Part shown: positions 1-7,107 of the stretch, in pieces | Layout of the letters: every line of letters starts with the position of its first letter | How positions within the stretch are numbered: position 1 is the first letter of the stretch | DNA from: Veillonella parvula | Lineage (GTDB): Bacteria > Bacillota > Negativicutes > Veillonellales > Veillonellaceae | Length of the DNA: 31,328 bases | Assembly (NCBI GenBank): GCA_947096075.1 | Contig: CAMUQE010000004.1 | Coordinates: 1-31,328 of the forward strand | Direction of reading: 5' to 3' | The notes under the pieces: model-generated | What the model saw: the letters and a program-made list of their open reading frames with translations, nothing else | Told to the model about the DNA's origin: nothing | Databases searched by the model: none | Program-made: the position numbers and the translations under genes

Positions 1-3
1 ATA

Positions 4-32
4 TTGCATTTTTGTACACATAGCCCTATAAT
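4..32 (+). promoter_or_regulatory. Candidate sigma-A promoter for the purine cluster
   Basis: TTGCAT (4-9) and a perfect TATAAT (27-32) are separated by exactly 17 bases, giving a transcription start near position 39 and a leader of about 128 nt before the first gene. The -35 box is only a partial match. It lies at the very edge of the window, so an upstream promoter cannot be excluded. Confidence 0.55.
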
Positions 33-80
33 TTAGTTAAAGAACCTGACAAAAATTTAGGTTGATACAAAAATAGTTAG

Positions 81-150
81 GGTTAATTTTATATTAGCTA
101 TTAACCGGGCTGGCGTTATTTAAACTGGAAAGGTTAACCAATGACATTGG
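81..150. promoter_or_regulatory. Leader with repeated GGTTAA half-sites and a dyad, candidate operator
   Basis: GGTTAA at 81-86 is matched by the inverse TTAACC at 101-106, then the full palindrome GGTTAACC appears at 132-139. This overlaps a second dyad, CCAATG-A-CATTGG, at 138-150. A ribosome site (AGAGGGG, 152-158) follows directly. Repeated symmetric half-sites between promoter and start codon of a regulator gene suggest an operator, possibly autoregulatory. The binding protein is an inference. Confidence 0.4.
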
Positions 151-166
151 AAGAGGGGTTATTTCA

Positions 167-799
167 ATGAGTACATTAGAGCGAATAAAAGTCATAGCCC
201 ATGGATTAGCGGCGCAATTTGGCCCATCCTGTGAAGTATTGATTCATGATTTACAAGGGGATATCAATTCGTCTCTTGTATATATTGAGAATGGAACTAT
301 AACTAATCGACATGTTGGTGATGGTCCATCGCATGTGGTTTTAGATGTGCTGAGTCATGACGATGGTAGCGAGGGTAGATTTGGTTATCTCACAAAAACT
401 AAAGATGGCCGAATATTAAAATCTTCTACCATGTATATTCGTGATGATACAGGTCGTATAGCATACTTGTTGGGGATTAACCAAGATATAACAGAGTTTG
501 TTTTGATGCATCGGCTTTTGGATAGTCTGGTCAATACAGGTCAGGAAGATGCAGGATCTGTTGAAAAAATTACGACGAGTGTATCGGAACTATTAGATGA
601 TTTATTACTAGATGTAGAACGTATAGTTGGTAAACCAGGACCATTGATGAATAAGGTGGAACGCTTAAAAGCTATTACCTATTTAAACGAAAAAGGGGCT
701 TTTCTTATCTCGAAGTCTTCTGAGAAGATAGCAGAGTATTTTAATATTTCTAAGTTTACTCTTTATAGTGATTTAAATACTGTAAAGGAAGAATCCTAG
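167..799 (+). CDS. YheO-family PAS/HTH transcriptional regulator
   Basis: A 210-residue cytoplasmic DNA-binding protein of the YheO/DauR family. The N-terminal half (about 5-115) is a PAS-like sensor domain ending in the family-typical NQDIT (105-109). The C-terminal part (about 160-205) is a winged/HTH region with an ISKSSEKIAEYFNISKFTLY-type recognition helix. Length is typical of the family. ATG 167 follows AGAGGGG with 8 bases spacing. The stop codon overlaps the ribosome site of the next gene, so it is probably cotranscribed and translationally coupled to ygeX. Family members sense small metabolites; from context the ligand here may be a purine breakdown product, but nothing in the sequence identifies it. 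Confidence 0.85.
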   Translation: MSTLERIKVIAHGLAAQFGPSCEVLIHDLQGDINSSLVYIENGTITNRHVGDGPSHVVLDVLSHDDGSEGRFGYLTKTKDGRILKSSTMYIRDDTGRIAYLLGINQDITEFVLMHRLLDSLVNTGQEDAGSVEKITTSVSELLDDLLLDVERIVGKPGPLMNKVERLKAITYLNEKGAFLISKSSEKIAEYFNISKFTLYSDLNTVKEES

Positions 800-808
800 G
801 AGGCAAAT

Positions 809-2020
809 ATGGAACGAATTCAGTGGAAACGTAATACGATGGCACCATCAAGTGACAAGTTTTTGTCCGTTATGGATGTTAGAGAGGTTAAGAAAGCTAA
901 AGCGTTTCATGAAAGTTTTCCACAATATAGCATTACCCCACTTGTATCGCTTAATAATTTAGCATCTCATATCGGTGTTGATGCACTCTTTGTAAAAGAT
1001 GAATCTTACCGATTTGGCCTTAATGCATTTAAGGTATTAGGCGGTTCCTATGCGATGGCAAAATATGTGGCGCAACAAACTGGTAAAGCTGTTGAGGATG
1101 TACCATATGATGTATTAACATCTGCAAAATTAAAAGAAGAGTTTGGTCAAGCTACATTCTTTACTGCAACTGATGGTAACCACGGTCGTGGTGTAGCATG
1201 GGCAGCCAATAAATTAGGTCAAAAATCTGTAGTATTTATGCCAAAGGGCTCTACAGAATATCGTAGAAAACAAATCGAAAACGAAGGCGCTACCGTAACA
1301 ATCGAAGACTTCAACTACGATGAGTGTGTACGCTTAGCAACTAAAAAGTCTAAAGAAGTTCCTAACGGTGTTGTAGTTCAAGATACTGCATGGGAGGGTT
1401 ATGAAGAAATTCCAAACTGGATTATGCAAGGCTATGGCACAATGGCTATGGAAACAGCAAATCAATTAGAAGCTGATAATTGTAAAGTTCCTACACATGT
1501 ATTTGTACAAGCTGGTGTAGGCTCCCTTGCCGGTTCTGTAGTGGGTTACTTCACTAATCTATACAGCAATGTGGCTAAAAAACCTAAATTAGTTGTTGTA
1601 GAAGCGGCAGCAGCAGCTTGTTTATACAAAGGCGCTGTAGCTGATGATGGTAAACCTCGTATCGTAGAAGGTGATTTAGAAACAATCATGGCAGGTTTAG
1701 CTTGTGGTGAACCGAACACGGTTTCTTGGGATATTTTAAGAAATCATGCAGATGTATTCGTTTCTGCGCCTGACTGGGTGGCACGTTTAGGCATGCGCGT
1801 TGGTGGTGCACCAATTAAAGGCGATACTCCAATTACTACTGGTGAGTCTGGTGCAGTTCCATTAGGTCTTGTAATGGCAATTATGACGATGCCGGAATAT
1901 GATGACTTACGGAAAGAGTTAGAATTAGATGCGTCTTCAAAGGTACTCTGTTTCTCCACTGAAGGTGATACGGATCCTGAAAGATATAAAAATATTATGT
2001 GGTATGGTGAAGATCGTTAG
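809..2020 (+). CDS. ygeX: 2,3-diaminopropionate ammonia-lyase
   Basis: A PLP enzyme (fold type II) that cleaves 2,3-diaminopropionate to pyruvate and two ammonia. It has 403 residues, close to E. coli YgeX/DpaL. The PLP-binding lysine is K75 in the NAFKVLGG motif, and TDGNHGRGVAW (about 121-131) is the phosphate/cofactor-contacting stretch typical of the family. A glycine-rich segment at GVGSLAGSV fits the cofactor phosphate site. AGGAGG at 798-803 overlaps the upstream stop and lies 5 bases from ATG 809. In this cluster it is probably the last carbon step, releasing pyruvate to central metabolism. Confidence 0.95.
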   Translation: MERIQWKRNTMAPSSDKFLSVMDVREVKKAKAFHESFPQYSITPLVSLNNLASHIGVDALFVKDESYRFGLNAFKVLGGSYAMAKYVAQQTGKAVEDVPYDVLTSAKLKEEFGQATFFTATDGNHGRGVAWAANKLGQKSVVFMPKGSTEYRRKQIENEGATVTIEDFNYDECVRLATKKSKEVPNGVVVQDTAWEGYEEIPNWIMQGYGTMAMETANQLEADNCKVPTHVFVQAGVGSLAGSVVGYFTNLYSNVAKKPKLVVVEAAAAACLYKGAVADDGKPRIVEGDLETIMAGLACGEPNTVSWDILRNHADVFVSAPDWVARLGMRVGGAPIKGDTPITTGESGAVPLGLVMAIMTMPEYDDLRKELELDASSKVLCFSTEGDTDPERYKNIMWYGEDR

Positions 2021-2032
2021 GAGGCATTAATT

Positions 2033-3343
2033 ATGGATTTACAAGCAATTAAACAAGCAGCGGCAACTTATGGCCCAGCGATGACAAAGTTTTTACGTGA
2101 GATCGTAGCATTTCCAGGAGAAAGTGCTGAAGAAAAAGATCATGTAAAACGTATAGAACAAGAAATGAAAGACCTAGGATTTGATAAAGTTGAAGTAGAT
2201 CCTATGGGGAATATTCTCGGATATATGGGCACAGGGAAAACTCTCATTGCCTTTGATGGACATATTGATACAGTTGGTATTGGCAATCGTGACAATTGGG
2301 ATTTTGATCCATATGATGGTTTCGAAGACGAAACTAAAATTGGTGGCCGTGGCGTATCTGATCAATTGGGTGGTATTGTATCCGCTGTATACGGCGCTAA
2401 GATCATGAAAGATTTAGGCCTTCTTAACGACAAATATCGAGTACTTGTTGTAGGTACAGTTCAAGAGGAAGATTGCGATGGTCTTTGCTGGGAATACATG
2501 ATTAAAGAACGCAATATCCGTCCTGAATTCGTAGTATCCACTGAGCCAACTGATGGCGGTATCTACCGCGGTCAACGTGGTCGCATGGAAATCCGCGTAG
2601 ACGTACAAGGCGTATCTTGCCATGGTTCTGCGCCGGAACGCGGTGATAACGCTATCTATAAAATGGCAGATATTCTTCAAGACATTCGTGATTTGAATGC
2701 TAATTCTGCCGATGAAAGCACAGCAATTAAAGGTCTTGTTAAAATGCTTGATCCTAAATTCAACCCTGACCATTACGAAGAAGCTCGCTTCTTAGGTCGT
2801 GGTACAGTAACTACTTCCCAAATTTTCTATACTTCTCCAAGCCGTTGTGCAGTAGCTGACTCCTGTGCTATTTCCTTGGATCGTCGTATGACTGCTGGTG
2901 AAACTTGGCAAAGTTGTTTGGCAGAAATCGAAGCGTTACCACATGTTAAAGAATATGGTGCGAAAGTATCCATGTACGAATATGCTCGTCCATCTTGGAC
3001 CGGTTTAACCTATCCAATCGAATGCTACTTCCCAACATGGGTAATTCCTAAAGATCATAAAGTAACAGAAGCTTTGGAAGAAGCATACACTAGCTTATAT
3101 GGCAATGAACGTATTGGTGCAGAAGATACAGTTGAAATGCGTAAAGCTCGCCCATTAACTGATAAATGGACATTCTCCACAAATGGTGTATCTATCATGG
3201 GCCGTAATGGCATTCCTTGTATTGGCTTCGGTCCTGGTGCAGAAGCACAAGCACATGCTCCTAACGAAATTACATGGAAACAAGATCTTGTAACATGTGC
3301 TGCTGTATATGCATTATTACCATCCGTATATTGCAAAGACTAA
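2033..3343 (+). CDS. ygeY: YgeY family M20 metallohydrolase
   Basis: A di-zinc M20-type amidohydrolase/peptidase homologue of 436 residues. Metal and catalytic motifs are intact: GHIDT (H77, D79), VSDQLGG (D110), the acidic pair E145-E146 in GTVQEEDCDG, E171 in STEPTD and H408 near the C-terminus. The dimerisation-domain histidine motif (SCHGSAPERG, H197) is also present. The family carries a historical 'selenium metabolism' label from genomic co-occurrence. In purine clusters it is thought to hydrolyse an acyclic N-carbamoyl or ureido intermediate before DpaL; the exact substrate is inferred. It begins 12 bases after ygeX and is clearly in the same operon. Confidence 0.92.
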   Translation: MDLQAIKQAAATYGPAMTKFLREIVAFPGESAEEKDHVKRIEQEMKDLGFDKVEVDPMGNILGYMGTGKTLIAFDGHIDTVGIGNRDNWDFDPYDGFEDETKIGGRGVSDQLGGIVSAVYGAKIMKDLGLLNDKYRVLVVGTVQEEDCDGLCWEYMIKERNIRPEFVVSTEPTDGGIYRGQRGRMEIRVDVQGVSCHGSAPERGDNAIYKMADILQDIRDLNANSADESTAIKGLVKMLDPKFNPDHYEEARFLGRGTVTTSQIFYTSPSRCAVADSCAISLDRRMTAGETWQSCLAEIEALPHVKEYGAKVSMYEYARPSWTGLTYPIECYFPTWVIPKDHKVTEALEEAYTSLYGNERIGAEDTVEMRKARPLTDKWTFSTNGVSIMGRNGIPCIGFGPGAEAQAHAPNEITWKQDLVTCAAVYALLPSVYCKD

Positions 3344-3413
3344 TATCATATTCTGTGAATTAGATCTATTTAATACGGAAATAATTATAACATAGTTGAT
3401 AACTACAAATTTA

Positions 3414-3447
3414 ATATGGTACCTCCCCATTTGATGAGGTATCATAT
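3414..3447 (+). promoter_or_regulatory. 12-bp hairpin/dyad in the ygeY-ygeW gap
   Basis: ATATGGTACCTC (3414-3425) pairs with GAGGTATCATAT (3436-3447) over 12 positions with one G-U wobble and a 10-base loop. No T-tract follows, so it does not look like an intrinsic terminator. It may be an operator, an mRNA processing or stability element, or part of a leader for ygeW. It is the strongest structure in the 155-base gap; I found no convincing promoter there. Confidence 0.5.
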
Positions 3448-3498
3448 AAAGTTAGATTCTAAGTAGCCCTTTAGGGAGTTGAAAGAGAGGACTTACAG

Positions 3499-4692
3499 AT
3501 GACAGACTTCAATAAAAGTATTGAAACTTTACAAAAATTAGACGTTAGCAAAATGTACGGCGAAGATTTCTTCTTAACTTGGGAGAAATCTGATGATGAA
3601 TTGCAAGGTGTTTGGGCAGTAGCTGATGCATTACGTGCTCTTAGAGAACGCAATATTTCTACTAAAGTATTTGACAGCGGTCTTGGTATTTCTTTATTCC
3701 GTGATAACTCTACAAGAACACGCTTCTCCTTTGCTTCCGCTTGTAATTTGCTAGGTCTTGAAGTTCAAGATTTAGACGAAGGCAAATCTCAAATCGCTCA
3801 CGGTGAAACAGTTCGTGAAACAGCTAATATGATTTCCTTTATGGCAGATGTTATCGGTATTCGTGATGATATGTATATCGGTAAAGGTAATGCTTATATG
3901 CATCAAGTTTCCGATGCAGTTAAAGAAGGTCATGAGGATGGTGTACTAGAGCAACGCCCAACACTTGTAAATCTACAATGTGATATCGATCATCCTACAC
4001 AAATCATGGCTGATACAGCTCATATCATCAAAGAATTCGGTGGTGTAGAAAACCTTAAAGGTAAAAAGATTGCTATGACGTGGGCGTACTCTCCATCCTA
4101 TGGTAAACCTTTATCCGTACCTCAAGGTGCTATCGGCTTATTTACTCGTCTTGGTATGGAAGTTGTATTAGCCCATCCAGAAGGGTATGAAGTAATGCCG
4201 GAAGTTGAAGAAATCGCTAAGAAACAAGCCGAAGCTAGTGGTGGTTCATTCCGTAGAACTAACGACATGAAGGACGCTTTCAAAGATGCAGACATCGTAT
4301 ATCCTAAGAGTTGGGCTCCATTCGGTGCAATGGAAAAACGTACTAAATTGTATGGTGAAAACGATCATGAAGGTATTAAAGCATTAGAAAAAGTTCTTCT
4401 TGAAGAAAATGGTAAACATAAAGATTGGGCATGTACGGAAGAGATGATGAGTCTCACAAAGGACGGTAAAGCTCTTTACTTACATTGCTTACCAGCAGAT
4501 ATTACAGGTGTAAGTTGTGAAGAAGGCGAAGTAGACGCAACAGTATTTGATCGCTACCGCATACCTCTTTATAAGGAAGCAAGCTACAAACCATATGTTA
4601 TTGCAGCTATGATTTTCCTTAGCAAATTTAAAAATCCTGTAGAAACCTTAAAAGAATTAGAACGGAAGGGAACCGAACGAGTTCAACCGTAA
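3499..4692 (+). CDS. ygeW: Knotted carbamoyltransferase YgeW
   Basis: A member of the aspartate/ornithine carbamoyltransferase superfamily, knotted YgeW branch, 397 residues as in E. coli. The carbamoyl-phosphate site is complete: STRTR (71-75), HPTQ (165-168) and HCLP (329-332). The amino-group substrate of YgeW has long been unassigned. In this cluster it most plausibly runs in the catabolic direction, phosphorolysing a carbamoylated (ureido) intermediate to carbamoyl phosphate, which the neighbouring carbamate kinase converts to ATP. That direction is inferred. The ATG follows a GAGAGGA-type ribosome site. A terminator-like hairpin immediately follows the stop codon. Confidence 0.93.
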   Translation: MTDFNKSIETLQKLDVSKMYGEDFFLTWEKSDDELQGVWAVADALRALRERNISTKVFDSGLGISLFRDNSTRTRFSFASACNLLGLEVQDLDEGKSQIAHGETVRETANMISFMADVIGIRDDMYIGKGNAYMHQVSDAVKEGHEDGVLEQRPTLVNLQCDIDHPTQIMADTAHIIKEFGGVENLKGKKIAMTWAYSPSYGKPLSVPQGAIGLFTRLGMEVVLAHPEGYEVMPEVEEIAKKQAEASGGSFRRTNDMKDAFKDADIVYPKSWAPFGAMEKRTKLYGENDHEGIKALEKVLLEENGKHKDWACTEEMMSLTKDGKALYLHCLPADITGVSCEEGEVDATVFDRYRIPLYKEASYKPYVIAAMIFLSKFKNPVETLKELERKGTERVQP

Positions 4693-4703
4693 AGTAAAGT
4701 TTA

Positions 4704-4737
4704 GGGGCCATCCGTATTGATGGCTCCTTTTATTCTT
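4704..4737 (+). terminator. Intrinsic terminator or attenuator between ygeW and arcC
   Basis: GGGGCCATC (4704-4712) pairs with GATGGCTCC (4719-4727) over 9 bp with one G-U, with a 6-base loop, followed by TTTTATTCTT. This has the form of a Rho-independent terminator. Only 23 bases separate the T-tract from the arcC start, leaving no room for a downstream promoter, so partial read-through is likely. Confidence 0.8.
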
Positions 4738-4760
4738 AATAGTTTGTTATGAGGCATAAC

Positions 4761-5696
4761 ATGAAAAAGAGAGTTGTAGTAGCATTAGGGGGAAATGCAT
4801 TAGGCAATTCCTTACCAGAACAGAAAATTGCAGTAAAAAGTACAGCTAAAACAATCATTGATTTAGTAGAAGCTGATTGTGATGTAGTGGTAACACATGG
4901 TAATGGACCTCAAATTGGTATGATCAACAATGCGATGGCTGCGTTGACTCGTGAAGTAGAGGGTCAACCAAATACTCCATTATCTGTATGCGTAGCAATG
5001 AGTCAAGCCTATATTGGTTATGACTTACAAAATGCTCTTCACGAAGAGCTCTTAAATCGTGGTATTGAAGATTTGCCAACAATGACTATGGTTACACAAG
5101 TACTTGTTGATCAAAATGACTCAGCTTTTCAAAATCCTACAAAACCAATTGGTCACTTTATGACTCAGGAAGAAGCTGAATATGCAGAAAAGAATTACGA
5201 TTATGTGGTAAAAGAAGATGCGGGTCGTGGTTATCGTCGTGTGGTGGCATCTCCAGCACCAAAAGAAATCATTGAACTAGAAGCAATTAAAGGTTTAGTA
5301 GGTAAACAATTAATTGTTGCTTGTGGTGGGGGAGGTATCCCAGTAACTAAAGAAGGTAATGAACTTCATGGTGCAGCTGCTGTTATCGATAAAGACTGGA
5401 CTAGTAGTTTATTGGCCCAAGAAATTGATGCTGATGTTCTCGTTATTTTAACAGCTGTTGAAAAAGTTGCCATTAACTTTGGTAAAGAAAATGAAAAATG
5501 GCTTGATGAAATAACTGTTACACAAGCTAAAGAATATGTATCAGCTGGTGAGTTTGCAGAAGGCTCGATGAAACCAAAGGTAGAAGCCGCTATAGCATTT
5601 GCAGAATCCAAAAAAGGCCGTGTTTCTATTATTACATTATTAGAGAAATCTAAAGATGGTATAGCAGGAAAAACAGGCACGCGTATCGTATTATAA
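4761..5696 (+). CDS. arcC: Carbamate kinase
   Basis: Amino-acid-kinase fold enzyme that transfers phosphate from carbamoyl phosphate to ADP, yielding ATP, CO2 and ammonia. The 311-residue protein shows ALGGNALG at the N-terminus, THGNGPQIG, CGGGGIPV, DKDWTSSLLA and GSMKPKVEAA, all characteristic of the family. An in-frame ATG at 4749 exists but has no ribosome site. GAGG at 4751-4754 lies 6 bases from ATG 4761, so I use 4761. It is the energy-conserving partner of YgeW in purine catabolism, equivalent to yqeA in the E. coli cluster. Confidence 0.94.
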   Translation: MKKRVVVALGGNALGNSLPEQKIAVKSTAKTIIDLVEADCDVVVTHGNGPQIGMINNAMAALTREVEGQPNTPLSVCVAMSQAYIGYDLQNALHEELLNRGIEDLPTMTMVTQVLVDQNDSAFQNPTKPIGHFMTQEEAEYAEKNYDYVVKEDAGRGYRRVVASPAPKEIIELEAIKGLVGKQLIVACGGGGIPVTKEGNELHGAAAVIDKDWTSSLLAQEIDADVLVILTAVEKVAINFGKENEKWLDEITVTQAKEYVSAGEFAEGSMKPKVEAAIAFAESKKGRVSIITLLEKSKDGIAGKTGTRIVL

Positions 5697-5723
5697 TAAT
5701 ATATAAGTTTATAAGTATGCATT

Positions 5724-5745
5724 TCAACGAATCGTTGAGGAGGTG
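5724..5745 (+). promoter_or_regulatory. Dyad abutting a strong ribosome site upstream of ssnA
   Basis: TCAACGA-A-TCGTTGA (5724-5738) is a perfect 7-bp-arm inverted repeat with a one-base centre, and its last base is the first base of AGGAGGTG (5738-5745). As RNA it could form a short UCAAC/GUUGA hairpin with a GAAUC loop next to the ribosome site. As DNA it could be an operator. Confidence 0.4.
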
Positions 5746-5750
5746 CCCAA

Positions 5751-7079
5751 ATGATTATATTAGGAAAAGGTACTGTTATTACTCGCGACGCTGATAGACC
5801 TATCATTTATGATGGTGCTGTTGCTATCGACGGGACTCAAATTGTTGATGTTGGTAAATATGATGAATTATGCAAGGCTTATGCAAATGCAGAAGTTATT
5901 GATGCTCATGGTGGCTTGATTATGCCAGGTTTCATTAATGCACATCATCATATTTACTCCGCTCTTGCACGAGGCTTATCGTTGCCAGGTCCAGCACCGA
6001 CTAACTTCGGTGAAATCTTGGAAGGCCTTTGGTTCTACTTAGATAATAAATTGACCGCTCCAGATGTAAAAGCAAGTGCATTACTTACATATTTAGGCTG
6101 TATCGAAAATGGCGTAACTACTATTTTTGACCACCATGCAAGTTATGGTGAAGTTCCTAACAGCTTATCCATCATTGCAGATGTAGCTAAACAATTCGGC
6201 GTTCGCTCTTGTTTATGCTATGAAGTATCCGACCGCAATGGCGTAGACCAAATGAAAGCCGCTGTTGCAGAAAACGTACGTTTTGGTAAAGAAGCAAAAC
6301 AAGATCCATCCAGACTGGCGGCGATGATGGGCTTGCATGCATCTTTCACATTGAGCACGGAAACATTAGATTATGTGAAAGCTCATAATGAGAATCAGTT
6401 GGGATATCATGTTCATGTTGCAGAAGGTCCTGAAGATGTGGCAGATAGTAAAGAAAAGTATGGCATGACACCTGTTAGACGTCTCGTAGAGGCAGGTATT
6501 TTAGGCCCTAAGAGCATCGCTGGTCACTGTGTACACGTAACTGACGAAGATGTGGCATTATTGAAAAAATCTCAAGCTAAGGTCGTACATAACCCAGAAA
6601 GTAACATGGGTAATGCAGTAGGCACGACAGATATCTTGAAACTATTAGATGTAGGAGTCACTGTTGGTCTTGGTACAGATGGTTATACAAATGATATGCT
6701 CGAATCTTATAAAGTAGCGAATTGTCTTGTGAAACATGAGCAACATAAACCATATGTAGGCTGGGGAGAAGTACCTTATATGCTATTTGAAAATAACCGC
6801 AAAATGGCTAATGAATTCTTCGATACTACGGTAGGCATCCTTAAAAAAGGTGCCGCAGCTGACGTAATTGTTCTTGATTACGCAGCACCAACACCACTTG
6901 ATGAAAACAACATCAATGGTCACTTACTATTCGGTGCTAATGGTATGTATGTGGTAACAACTATTAGTGATGGTGTACCACGCATGATTGATCGTAAATT
7001 ACAAGGCATTGATAAAGCTGAAGTAATGGACGAAGTTTTAGCAACATCTAAAGGTTTATGGAAACGACTAAACCCATAA
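5751..7079 (+). CDS. ssnA: SsnA family amidohydrolase
   Basis: Amidohydrolase-superfamily enzyme of 442 residues related to guanine and chlorohydrolase-type deaminases. Metal ligands are visible: HxH at H65/H67 in FINAHHH, HVHVAEG (about 220-226), AGHCVHV (H259) and D310 in GLGTDGY. SsnA is a regular member of the ygeX-ygeY-ygeW-ygfK-hyuA cluster. Its exact reaction is unsettled; deamination or ring hydrolysis of a purine-derived heterocycle fits the fold. A very strong AGGAGGTG ribosome site precedes the ATG. Confidence 0.92.
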   Translation: MIILGKGTVITRDADRPIIYDGAVAIDGTQIVDVGKYDELCKAYANAEVIDAHGGLIMPGFINAHHHIYSALARGLSLPGPAPTNFGEILEGLWFYLDNKLTAPDVKASALLTYLGCIENGVTTIFDHHASYGEVPNSLSIIADVAKQFGVRSCLCYEVSDRNGVDQMKAAVAENVRFGKEAKQDPSRLAAMMGLHASFTLSTETLDYVKAHNENQLGYHVHVAEGPEDVADSKEKYGMTPVRRLVEAGILGPKSIAGHCVHVTDEDVALLKKSQAKVVHNPESNMGNAVGTTDILKLLDVGVTVGLGTDGYTNDMLESYKVANCLVKHEQHKPYVGWGEVPYMLFENNRKMANEFFDTTVGILKKGAAADVIVLDYAAPTPLDENNINGHLLFGANGMYVVTTISDGVPRMIDRKLQGIDKAEVMDEVLATSKGLWKRLNP

Positions 7080-7107
7080 CGCAAGCGCTTTAAAGGAGTG
7101 TGACATT

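Noticed and set aside
4749..4760. Upstream ATG of carbamate kinase
   Set aside because: No ribosome site ahead of it; the GAGG it contains serves ATG 4761, which gives the usual MKKRVVVALGG start.
7083..7090. AAGCGCTT palindrome before ygfK as a catabolite-repression (cre) site
   Set aside because: Only the core is symmetric; the flanks do not match the cre consensus and it lies just after the ssnA stop, close to the ribosome site.
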